Assembly: GCA_947483345.1 (NCBI GenBank)
Contig: CANKNL010000085.1
Span: forward strand, 1 to 10,656
DNA length: 10,656 nucleotides
Direction: 5' to 3'
From: Chitinophagaceae bacterium
GTDB lineage: Bacteria; Bacteroidota; Bacteroidia; Chitinophagales; Chitinophagaceae
Shown here piece after piece: positions 1-6,086 of this stretch. Made by a program: the position numbers and the translations under genes. Position 1 is the first letter of the stretch. Each line of letters opens with the position of its first letter. The notes under the pieces were generated by a model. That model worked only from the letters and a program-made list of their open reading frames with translations, made no database searches and had not been told where the DNA came from.

Positions 1-713
1 TAATCTTCACCAGACACCAGGGATATTGGCAAAATGTGATAATATTCTACATTAAAACTTAGCCGCTTAGTCAATTTAATTCTGCCTCCAATACCCATGG
101 CAAAAATATCATTAGGTTCTGTTACAGAACTGGCCAAATTAGAATGTACATAGGAAGGCATGAGTTGAAATGAAACACCCTCACTGAATTTACGTGCAAT
201 TAAGAGCTGGTGTGTATAAGATAAGCGGGAAGTATAATAATTTTGACGTTTTGGATCTGCCCACTTTAAGGTATTTAGCATTACCGTGGATACCGCATTT
301 ACCGAAATTGGAGAAGACCAACGGCCGCCGGTTGACTGTCTTAAAATTTTAAACTGGCCAAAAAAATCATATTGCTTTTGATAAGTACTTCGGCCTACAC
401 CCACCATTAATCGTTTAGAAATACCGTAATCCAAACCAATGCGCATAGAAGCTTGATCAAGCCCGAAAAGCTCATAACTGCCTTTGTTTAACATTCCAAA
501 CCGGTGAGAAATTTTTACATCTAAAACACCGGGAGCTGCATTTTCAATAGAGTGTCCATTGATTAACCGACTTGTTTTAAAAGTGGCAGTAGCATAATCT
601 TTTTTCTTATCTTTTTTGCTTTCGTCATCAAGCATTTTCATAAGATCGTCCTGTGCATATATTTTTGGCAGGGAAACACCCAGCAAAACAATAAATAATA
701 AAAGGGTTTTCAT
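1..713 (-). CDS. DUF5777-type outer-membrane beta-barrel protein (3' end cut by window edge)
   Basis: The frame is open from an ATG at 713 to the left edge (237 codons plus two bases), so the C-terminus is missing. The protein starts MKTLLLFIVLLGVSLPKIYAQ, a clear signal peptide cut after about residue 20. A charged stretch (DDESKKDKKDY) follows, then 'ATATFKTSRLINGHSIENAAPGVLDVKISHR'-like sequence and alternating hydrophobic/aromatic strands (LMVGVGRSTYQKQYDFFGQFKIL, RLSLNVEYYHILP) typical of an outer-membrane barrel. The 'TFKT.R..NGHS.E....G.LD..I.HRFG' pattern matches what I know of the Bacteroidota DUF5777 family; this is recognition from memory, not a search. It is last in a tight operon, 19 bp after the YceI gene. 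DUF5777 proteins have no established biochemical role that I know of. Here the neighbours suggest an outer-membrane partner for the cytochrome-like lipoproteins, which is inference. Confidence 0.8.
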   Translation of the reverse strand, partial: MKTLLLFIVLLGVSLPKIYAQDDLMKMLDDESKKDKKKDYATATFKTSRLINGHSIENAAPGVLDVKISHRFGMLNKGSYELFGLDQASMRIGLDYGISKRLMVGVGRSTYQKQYDFFGQFKILRQSTGGRWSSPISVNAVSTVMLNTLKWADPKRQNYYTSRLSYTHQLLIARKFSEGVSFQLMPSYVHSNLASSVTEPNDIFAMGIGGRIKLTKRLSFNVEYYHILPISLVSGED

Positions 714-732
714 TGATCAGATTTTTAGTTAA

Positions 733-1287
733 TTAATTTTTGGGGTCGTAATTACAATCAACTATAATATCAATTGATTCCGAAATTTTATCAGCCACTA
801 ATGAAGGAATGCTGACATTATAATCTTTTAGTTTTACCTGAAATTTTGCCGCTGCATTAAGTTTGCCGCCCTTAACGGTGATGGAACCTTTGGTAGAGAC
901 TTTCTTAGTTACACCATGAAAAGTTAAATCACCTTCTACAGTTACCGGATAAGCTCCTGGCACTGAAAAATTCACTGCAGTTAGGTTGCTAATCTTTCCT
1001 TTAAAACTGGCTTTGGGAAATTTATTACTCTCTACATAGTTCTCATTAAAATGTTCTTCCATTAACGCACTGGCAAAATGAAAGCTTTTCATTAATATGG
1101 CAATGACCATATCACCTGTTTGGGTATTGATTATACTAGACACTTCATTATTGTCGGCTTCCACTTTTTCAGGTGATTTAGCCTGGGAATAGAAAGAGAC
1201 TTTTCCGGTCTTTGTCATGTACATATTTTGTGCATCTGCTACTGTTGCAGATAAAAAAATGAGTGTACAAAAAATTACTTTTTTCAT
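733..1287 (-). CDS. YceI-family periplasmic lipid-binding-type protein (184 aa)
   Basis: The protein has a signal peptide (MKKVIFCTLIFLSATVADA, cut before Q20) and then a single YceI domain covering about residues 25-182, a normal length for the family. Family-typical blocks are HFNENY (79-84) followed by ESNKFPKASFKG, LTFHGVTK (121-128), and the closing 'KLKDYNVSIPSLVADKISESIDI' region. YceI proteins form a lipocalin-like barrel that in characterised members binds isoprenoid or other amphiphilic molecules; the ligand here cannot be read from sequence. The gene lies 11 bp after the one-domain cytochrome gene and 19 bp before the beta-barrel gene, so all three are probably co-transcribed. A paralogue (8999-9568) sits in the regulatory operon of the same window. 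The ATG at 1287 is chosen because it places the signal peptide correctly. Confidence 0.93.
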   Translation of the reverse strand: MKKVIFCTLIFLSATVADAQNMYMTKTGKVSFYSQAKSPEKVEADNNEVSSIINTQTGDMVIAILMKSFHFASALMEEHFNENYVESNKFPKASFKGKISNLTAVNFSVPGAYPVTVEGDLTFHGVTKKVSTKGSITVKGGKLNAAAKFQVKLKDYNVSIPSLVADKISESIDIIVDCNYDPKN

Positions 1288-1298
1288 AGAAATAAATT

Positions 1299-1676
1299 TT
1301 AATTGTTAGGAGAACCTGAATTGATCCATTGTTTAATTTTATCTATAGTGCAACTTGCTAATTTAGCTGCATTTTTAGGCATACTGCCATTAACCAGATC
1401 TGTTGAGCCGATTAACCGACCGTTATCTGCCTGTGCTTTTACGCCATTGTAAGTATCCAGAACAATACCACTTGCAGCATCCGTTGTATTGTGGCATCCA
1501 CCCAGATTACAACTTGAATTCATAATTGGCAAGACACCACTCGAGAATTTTGTTACAACGGTGGTATCGCAGGGTTGTTTACCATCGGGATATAATAAAT
1601 CGGCTTTATCATAATAACAGCTTTCAACCAATGAAAGCGTTAAACATGCCGCCATAATCATTAAGATAGTTTTCAT
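1299..1676 (-). CDS. Small cytochrome-c-like lipoprotein with one CX4CH motif (125 aa)
   Basis: The N-terminus MKTILMIMAACLTLSLVESC is a lipoprotein signal with the lipidated Cys probably at residue 20, followed by YYDKADLLYP, a leader I recognise from Bacteroidota cytochrome lipoproteins. The mature part has a heme-c-like site C56-NLGG-C61-H62, with four rather than the usual two residues between the cysteines. Met99 in 'GSMPKNAAKL' sits where a distal axial ligand would be expected. C36 and C109 could form a disulfide. The domain ends in a helix (IDKIKQWINSGSPNN), as in small cytochrome c folds. It closely resembles the C-terminal domain of the gene upstream (1703-2407), including 'CDTT', 'LIGS', 'MPK...KL..C.I...KQWI..G.PNN'. 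It is therefore likely a duplicate of that domain. The gap to the upstream gene is 26 bp and to the downstream YceI gene 11 bp. An electron-transfer role is inferred; heme binding is unproven. Confidence 0.85.
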   Translation of the reverse strand: MKTILMIMAACLTLSLVESCYYDKADLLYPDGKQPCDTTVVTKFSSGVLPIMNSSCNLGGCHNTTDAASGIVLDTYNGVKAQADNGRLIGSTDLVNGSMPKNAAKLASCTIDKIKQWINSGSPNN

Positions 1677-1702
1677 AAATATTGATTTCTTGGGTTTATA
1701 AA

Positions 1703-2407
1703 TTAATTATTGGGTGTTCCGGCAGTAATCCACTTCTGAACCTGGTTTATCCTGCAGTCTGATAGTTTTGAACTCCCTTTTGGCATGGCACTAAAGCCTG
1801 CAGTATGCATAATACTGCCTATTAGCTTGCCATTTAAGGCTATACTTTTTACACTGGCATAAGTGCTCACATCAATGCCGCCCCCTAAATTTGTTGGATT
1901 GTGGCAACCTTTGCAATAGGTATTCATAATGGGAGTAACAGCACCTGAATAGGTAAAGAGGGTTGTATCGCAATCATTACAGGCATTGTTTTTAGCGCCT
2001 TGTAAAATCCAGGTATAAATAATGTCTTTTTGTGCCTGGGTAAAGGCCGCCGCTGGTGGTGGTGGCATTCTTTCGCTGCCAGATTTATTAAGCACTTTAA
2101 ATAGCTTACTGTTTGAAGGATCACCCGGACGAACGCCACCGGTTGCCATAATATTGCCATAAGTAGACAAGTAAACATCTTCTTCATGTGTTATAATATC
2201 ATGACAGCCACTCATAGCACAGCCCGAATTTAACAATGGCAGTACCTTGTTTTGAAAATACACCGTATCTGCACTGCAAGATTGTGTACCACCAATAACG
2301 GGTGTATCTTCAGCGATTCTGAATGGAATTTCATGTTTGCAGGAAATGATCATGGCAAACAAAACTAGTCCCATTATTTCTACCAAGAATGATGCTTTCA
2401 ATTTCAT
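1703..2407 (-). CDS. Two-domain cytochrome-c-like lipoprotein (CX4CH plus CX2CH, 234 aa)
   Basis: A lipoprotein signal ends at ISC23, followed by KHEIPF. Domain 1 (about 45-140) has C63-AMSG-C68-H69, a probable distal Met114 in 'ERMPPPP', and the closing helix 'TQAQKDIIYTWILQGAKNN'. Domain 2 (about 143-234) has C165-KG-C168-H169, a probable distal Met208 in 'SAMPKGSSKL', and the closing helix 'INQVQKWITAGTPNN'. The 'GDPSNSKLFKVL...MPPPP' stretch is typical of cytochrome-c-like domains of the planctomycete-cytochrome type common in Bacteroidota. If both hemes are attached, this is a di-heme, membrane-tethered electron carrier facing the periplasm or cell surface. The two domains differ in heme-motif spacing. 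The gene lies 68 bp after the OB-fold gene and 26 bp before the one-domain cytochrome gene. The ATG at 2407 is the only start that keeps the full signal peptide. Confidence 0.88.
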   Translation of the reverse strand: MKLKASFLVEIMGLVLFAMIISCKHEIPFRIAEDTPVIGGTQSCSADTVYFQNKVLPLLNSGCAMSGCHDIITHEEDVYLSTYGNIMATGGVRPGDPSNSKLFKVLNKSGSERMPPPPAAAFTQAQKDIIYTWILQGAKNNACNDCDTTLFTYSGAVTPIMNTYCKGCHNPTNLGGGIDVSTYASVKSIALNGKLIGSIMHTAGFSAMPKGSSKLSDCRINQVQKWITAGTPNN

Positions 2408-2475
2408 TTTGCTTTTTTAGGATTTTAAAAATTGGTTCTTCTATAAGTATTGTAAATCTATTTTAAAAGCTACAT

Positions 2476-2895
2476 TTATTGAATAACACACCTTACCAAA
2501 ACAACATCTGTAAGATAACCGGTACATATCCCTTTTAATGTAATCGTGGCACCGGCTTTTAATTCTGTTTTGCCCACTGCTTCAAGCGTACCTCTTACCG
2601 TACTCATATCAGTTCCATTGAGTGTAATTATGGTTTCACCTTTCTGGTTTTGAGACAGATCGCTGATGTTACCCGTTACTTCAAGTATTTTATCCAGATA
2701 GATGCTGTTTGCTGTGGCTTCATTATTTTCAAAGGCTGTAGCCAGTTGAGTTGCAGTAGCCGTAATGGCTTTTGCATGTTCCACATTGCGGTGGGGTTTT
2801 GTATACATTTTATAGCCCACAAAACCACCAGTTACCAGTATAATTAATCCTGATAATAATACCCAGGTTATAATTTTTTTTCTACTTTTTTTCAT
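2476..2895 (-). CDS. Membrane-anchored OB-fold protein, tRNA_anti-like family (139 aa)
   Basis: A basic N-terminus (MKKSRKKI) is followed by one hydrophobic segment at about residues 9-30 (TWVLLSGLIILVTGGFVGYKMY). The 'KPHRN' stretch after it is characteristic of this small Bacteroidota family. Residues about 42-139 form a compact OB-like domain: a helix (ATQLATAFENNEATANSIYLDK), then strands 'ILEVTGNISDL', 'GETIITLNG', 'STVRGTLE', 'GATITLKGICTGY' and 'DVVLVRCVIQ'. The two cysteines near the end (GICTGY and VRCVIQ) are close enough to pair. I assign it to the tRNA_anti-like OB group from pattern memory; the family name does not imply RNA binding. The domain should sit outside the inner membrane. 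It is the first gene of the five-gene cytochrome operon, and the paired repeat at 2964-2994 lies about 70 bp upstream of its ATG. Its function is unknown; a helper role for the cytochromes is inference. Confidence 0.8.
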   Translation of the reverse strand: MKKSRKKIITWVLLSGLIILVTGGFVGYKMYTKPHRNVEHAKAITATATQLATAFENNEATANSIYLDKILEVTGNISDLSQNQKGETIITLNGTDMSTVRGTLEAVGKTELKAGATITLKGICTGYLTDVVLVRCVIQ

Positions 2896-2963
2896 GAATA
2901 TTTCAATTTAATCTAAGTTATCTAAAAATTGGGCCAACTTTTCATAAAAGTCGTTAAAGATTT

Positions 2964-2994
2964 GCTGAATCTGTATAAAAACATGCTGAGCCTG
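2964..2994 (-). promoter_or_regulatory. Site A: two half-sites 21 bp apart, candidate LytTR-regulator operator
   Basis: On the plus strand the half-sites are GCTGAATCTG at 2964-2973 and GCTGAGCCTG at 2985-2994, with start-to-start distance exactly 21 bp. The 31-bp block matches the block at 5266-5296 at 25 of 31 positions, and most differences fall in the spacer. It lies about 70-100 bp upstream of the OB-fold gene, hence of the whole five-gene operon. LytTR-domain regulators are known to bind imperfect direct repeats of about 9 bp separated by about 12-13 bp, which fits. The right half-site also forms part of a possible terminator stem (2980-3028), so a dual role or partial coincidence is possible. 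Binding by the regulator at 5326-6084 is inference. Confidence 0.55.
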
Positions 2995-3028
2995 ATTTTT
3001 ATCATTTTATAAACAAGTTCAGCATGTT
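2980..3028 (-). terminator. Candidate hairpin terminator after the SprB-repeat/cytochrome gene
   Basis: Read on the minus strand, AACATGCTGA (3028 down to 3019) pairs perfectly with TCAGCATGTT (2989 down to 2980). Inside this, after one mismatch, CTTG (3017-3014) pairs with CAGG (2994-2991), leaving a 19-nt loop. The 3' arm runs into a short T tract (TTTTT then ATA). The hairpin starts 39 nt after the stop codon of the 3067-5127 gene, a normal place for an intrinsic terminator. The short T tract and AT-rich loop keep confidence moderate. Confidence 0.5.
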
Positions 3029-3066
3029 GGTCTTTCAAAAAACTATCAGGTTTAAACGCCGGTATA

Positions 3067-5127
3067 CTAATCTGTATATTTATGCCCAGCATTTACCCAG
3101 TTGGTAACTATTAATTTTTCGGCTGCAGTAAAAAATGGTTGTGGACTTTTTGGCATTTTTACCCATCCTGCAGTAAACAAAACGCAGGTTTTATTTATTT
3201 GATCCCATTTTAAAACAATATTGCAATCTGAATCAAAATTATATCCTGCTGCATTATTACCTGCACCTATATGACATCCACTGCCATTACATCTGGTTGA
3301 AATAAGCGTTCTCATATTTGTAAACAAAGGGCCTTTGGGCACTACACCTACAGTCACCGTTTGTGTTTTTGTACAGCCATTTACATCTTTTACACCCATT
3401 AAGAAATTACCGGCATTTAAACTAGCAAATATATTGCTGGCCTGGTAAGCACCGCCATTTAAATTATAGGTAAAGCCTGTAGAACCTGTGGCGGTTAACG
3501 TTATGCTACCATTATTGGTTGGCGTTACACAAGGGATGGTATTGACCACAGTTGCTGTAATTGTAATTACAATATTTGTACATGGGTTTGTTGCAGTAAG
3601 CACAACCTGTAAAGCACCCAGACAGCCATTTGAATTTTTAGCAGTAACCGTATAAGTGCCTGCTGCCAGATTCAGAAAAACACCACTGGCCTGAAATGGT
3701 CCGTTATTGATACTATATGTAAATCCTGTTCCTCCTGTTGCTGATGCTGTAATGGAACCATTACTTTGGCCTTGAGCTGGGTTTACCGTTGTTGCAGTAA
3801 CTATTACAGTTATACCCGCACACGGATTAGTTTCAGTTAAAACAACGGTTGTTGCACCGGTACAGCCATTTGAATTTTTGGCAGTTATTGTATAATTGCC
3901 TGCAGCCAAATTTAAAAAAGTTCCACTGGCTTGAAAAGCCCCGTTATTTAAGCTATAAGTAAATCCTGTGCCACCGGTTGCGGTTGCAGTAATGGAACCA
4001 TTGCTTTGGCCAATGGCCGGATTAACTAAGGTAGTAGTAACCGTTACCGTAACACCTGCACAGGGATTAGTATTTCCTAATGCAACAGTTTTTACACCCG
4101 TACAACCATTTGAATTTTTTGCCGTGATGGTATAATTGCCTGCTACCAAACCGCTGAATGTACCACTGGCTTGATAGGCTCCATTATTTAAACTATAAGT
4201 AAATCCTGTGCCACCTGTTGCTGTTGCAGTTATTGAACCATTACTTTGGTTGGTAGTTGGTTGAACAACTGTAGTGGTTACTGTTACTGTAATGCCTGCA
4301 CAAGGATTAGTATTAGATAGTGAAACAGTGGTTACACCCGTGCAACCGACTGAATTTTTTGCCGTGAGGGTATAATTGCCAGCTGCTAAGCCGCTGAATG
4401 TACCACTGGCTTGAAATGCCCCATTATTTATGCTATAAGTAAATCCGCTGCCGCCGGTTGCTGATGCAGTTATAGAACCGTTACTTTGACCTGTTGTTGG
4501 TTGAACAACTGTGGTAGACACCACTACAGTTATACCTGCACAGGGGTTATTAGTACCAATTGTTATTACAGCAGTACCCAAACAACCTGATGCACTTTTT
4601 GCTGCTACCGTATAATTACCTGCTGCTAAGTTTGAAAAAATGGCATTACTTTGAAAAGCACTTCCATTAATGCTGTAAGTAAAACCTGTGCCACCTGTAG
4701 CTATTGCAGTTATTGTACCATTCGCCAGATTTGGTGAAGCATCAGTTTTTGTGAGTGTTACGTTAATAGTAACACCCTGGCAGGGGTCAAATGATTGAAT
4801 CTGTATTTCTACAGTATCAGTACAACCGAAAGAGTTTTTACCAACCAGATTATAATTTCTAAAAGGTTCGAGCCCGGTAAAATAGCCTGTATCTCTGTAC
4901 GGGCCTCCATTTAAACTGTACTTAAAACCTGAACCACCTGTAGCGGTGGCCGAAATTGTACCATTGTTTTGGTTTAGCGTTGCAGGGGTTTGTGTAGCCG
5001 TGACTACCAAAGAACTTCCATCACAAGATGGTACCGGTAACTCATGTTTGCACGCAAATTGAAAAATTACAATAATTAATACCAGAAAACTTGCAATTTT
5101 AATAGTGATACTTTTTTTCATAAACAT
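3067..5127 (-). CDS. SprB-repeat lipoprotein with C-terminal cytochrome-c-like domain (686 aa)
   Basis: The N-terminus is a lipoprotein signal (MFMKKSITIKIASFLVLIIVIFQFA, lipid Cys26) followed by KHELP, nearly the same leader as in the di-domain cytochrome at 1703-2407. Residues about 39-599 are seven SprB-like repeats of about 80 residues. Each has 'NGSI(T/S)A.ATGG(T/S)GFTYS(L/I)N', then 'F..L.AGNYT..AKN..GC.G' and 'NPCAG', and most contribute two Cys. Residues 600-686 form a different module with C613-NGSG-C618-H619 (CX4CH), a candidate distal Met658 in 'VKMPKSPQPF', and a closing helix 'TAAEKLIVTNWVNAGHKYTD', as in small cytochrome c domains. The likely form is a lipid-anchored stalk carrying a heme domain away from the membrane. 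No type IX C-terminal sorting domain is visible. The start could also be Met3 (ATG at 5121), which gives an equally good signal peptide. It stands as its own unit between two gaps of 171 and 198 bp, with the paired repeat at 5266-5296 upstream. Confidence 0.87.
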   Translation of the reverse strand: MFMKKSITIKIASFLVLIIVIFQFACKHELPVPSCDGSSLVVTATQTPATLNQNNGTISATATGGSGFKYSLNGGPYRDTGYFTGLEPFRNYNLVGKNSFGCTDTVEIQIQSFDPCQGVTINVTLTKTDASPNLANGTITAIATGGTGFTYSINGSAFQSNAIFSNLAAGNYTVAAKSASGCLGTAVITIGTNNPCAGITVVVSTTVVQPTTGQSNGSITASATGGSGFTYSINNGAFQASGTFSGLAAGNYTLTAKNSVGCTGVTTVSLSNTNPCAGITVTVTTTVVQPTTNQSNGSITATATGGTGFTYSLNNGAYQASGTFSGLVAGNYTITAKNSNGCTGVKTVALGNTNPCAGVTVTVTTTLVNPAIGQSNGSITATATGGTGFTYSLNNGAFQASGTFLNLAAGNYTITAKNSNGCTGATTVVLTETNPCAGITVIVTATTVNPAQGQSNGSITASATGGTGFTYSINNGPFQASGVFLNLAAGTYTVTAKNSNGCLGALQVVLTATNPCTNIVITITATVVNTIPCVTPTNNGSITLTATGSTGFTYNLNGGAYQASNIFASLNAGNFLMGVKDVNGCTKTQTVTVGVVPKGPLFTNMRTLISTRCNGSGCHIGAGNNAAGYNFDSDCNIVLKWDQINKTCVLFTAGWVKMPKSPQPFFTAAEKLIVTNWVNAGHKYTD
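3331..5013 (-). repeat. Seven tandem coding repeats, inner five exactly 240 bp each
   Basis: These encode the SprB-like repeats of the 3067-5127 gene. Repeats 2-6 occupy 3574-4773 in exactly five units of 240 bp (80 codons); landmarks such as AAATCC[T/G]G recur at 3721, 3961, 4201 and 4441. Repeats 3 and 4 (residues 199-358) are the most alike, while repeats 1 and 7 are more diverged and have small insertions (repeat 7 gains three codons around 'NTIPCVTPTNNGS'). The pattern indicates expansion by unequal crossing-over with divergence at the ends. Confidence 0.92.
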
Positions 5128-5265
5128 TGGGGTTGTGATTAATAAATAAAAATAAAAGTTGGTTTGATACTTATATCATTTATTTACTGAATTGGGGGTT
5201 TAATTAGAATTGCTTTTTTTAAAACGAAAAATTAAGCCAAATCGTGTGTTTGCTTGTTTAGGCCG

Positions 5266-5296
5266 GCTGAATCTGTAAATAGGGATGCTGAGTCTG
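5266..5296 (-). promoter_or_regulatory. Site B: second copy of the 21-bp-phased paired repeat, candidate LytTR operator
   Basis: The half-sites are GCTGAATCTG at 5266-5275 and GCTGAGTCTG at 5287-5296, again exactly 21 bp apart and in the same orientation as site A. Both are followed by TGTA- or TGTAA-like bases (5275-5278 and 5296-5299), so the similarity extends slightly past ten bases. The element lies 139-169 bp upstream of the ATG of the SprB-repeat/cytochrome gene and just beyond the stop codon of the response regulator gene. The rest of the 5128-5325 gap is AT-rich, apart from a G-rich run at about 5303-5314. I see no confident Bacteroidota-type promoter (-7 TAnnTTTG) there. Confidence 0.6.
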
Positions 5297-5325
5297 TAAA
5301 AAGGAGGGGGGCGGGCATATAATTG

Positions 5326-6084
5326 CTATTCTGAAAGCCAGTTTCTGAAATCTACGGCCCTGTCAACAGCAACGATGATCACTGTTTTAAAAGAAGGGGA
5401 TAGCTTGATAATAATTCGGGAACGGGTATGTGCTTTCATTTCATCAATGGCATGATGTCCAATGATAAACTGCCTGTTTATTCTAAAAAAAATTTGCGGG
5501 TTTATTAAGTCTTCTATTTGATCAAGATTAAGATCAATCGGATAGCGCTTGCCATCATTGATACATACAAAGTTTGACTTATTTTCAGTATAGAAATAGG
5601 CAATGTCTGATACTGGCAATGATTTAATAATATCACCGAATTTAATGATAAAACGGTCTCTGTACTTTTTTTGGGGTGGTTGTAAGGTCTTTAAAATTTC
5701 GGCGTAATCAACTACAAAAGACCTGGAATTTTGTAATAATTTCAATTTATCAATGGCCTTTTTTACGTCACTTTCATCAATGGGTTTAAGCAGGTAATCT
5801 ACGCTGTTTACTTTAAAAGCCTGTAATGCATAATCTTCGTAGGCCGTAGTGAAAATAACAGGGCAGGTAATAACTATTTTATTAAAAATCTGAAAACTGT
5901 TTCCATCGGCTAATTGAATATCCATGAAAATTAATTCGGGCATGGGGTTATTAAGAAGCCAGTTAATGGTTTCTTCAACACTGGCTGTAGCACCCGCTAA
6001 AATGGCCTCAGGAACAACCTGCGTAATGATTTTTTGCAGGCGGCTCAGGGCCTGTTCTTCATCTTCTAATATGAGTATTCGCAT
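5326..6084 (-). CDS. LytTR-family response regulator (252 aa)
   Basis: Residues 1-118 are a receiver domain. It has the acidic pocket E7-D8-E9 in 'LILEDEE', phospho-acceptor D55 in 'LIFMDIQLADG', T79/T80 in 'VIFTTAYEDYALQAF', and K100 in 'VDYLLKPID'. After a linker, residues about 141-245 form a LytTR DNA-binding domain: 'DRFIIKFGDIIKSLPVSDIAYFYTENKSNFVCINDGKRYPIDLNLDQIEDLI', then 'FFRINRQFIIGHHAIDEM' and 'RSRIIIKL'. 'FFRINRQFII' is the hallmark block of this family. The length is typical. The ATG is 2 nt after the stop of the histidine kinase gene, so the pair is almost certainly co-translated and cognate. Phosphorylation at D55 would be expected to promote binding to direct repeats; sites A and B are the obvious candidates in this window. 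Confidence 0.96.
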   Translation of the reverse strand: MRILILEDEEQALSRLQKIITQVVPEAILAGATASVEETINWLLNNPMPELIFMDIQLADGNSFQIFNKIVITCPVIFTTAYEDYALQAFKVNSVDYLLKPIDESDVKKAIDKLKLLQNSRSFVVDYAEILKTLQPPQKKYRDRFIIKFGDIIKSLPVSDIAYFYTENKSNFVCINDGKRYPIDLNLDQIEDLINPQIFFRINRQFIIGHHAIDEMKAHTRSRIIIKLSPSFKTVIIVAVDRAVDFRNWLSE

Positions 6085-6086
6085 AT

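Noticed and set aside
1924..2187. 87-residue open frame on the minus strand
   Set aside because: It lies wholly inside the two-domain cytochrome gene in another frame, and its translation has no domain or signal features.
2911..2922. TAACTTAG as -7 promoter box for the OB-fold operon
   Set aside because: It is one base off the Bacteroidota -7 consensus but no -33 TTTG lies at the right distance; kept as a weak possibility only.
4793..4805. TTGAATCTGTAT inside the SprB/cytochrome gene, resembling a half-site
   Set aside because: It is a single copy within coding sequence with no partner 21 bp away.
3331..5013. Regular repeats considered as a CRISPR or non-coding satellite array
   Set aside because: The 240-bp units keep one open reading frame and encode recognisable SprB-like protein repeats.
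5303..5314. G-rich run (AGGAGGGGGGCG) beside site B, as a possible quadruplex or strong ribosome binding site
   Set aside because: It is too short for four spaced G tracts, has no suitable start codon and open frame after it, and can be chance.
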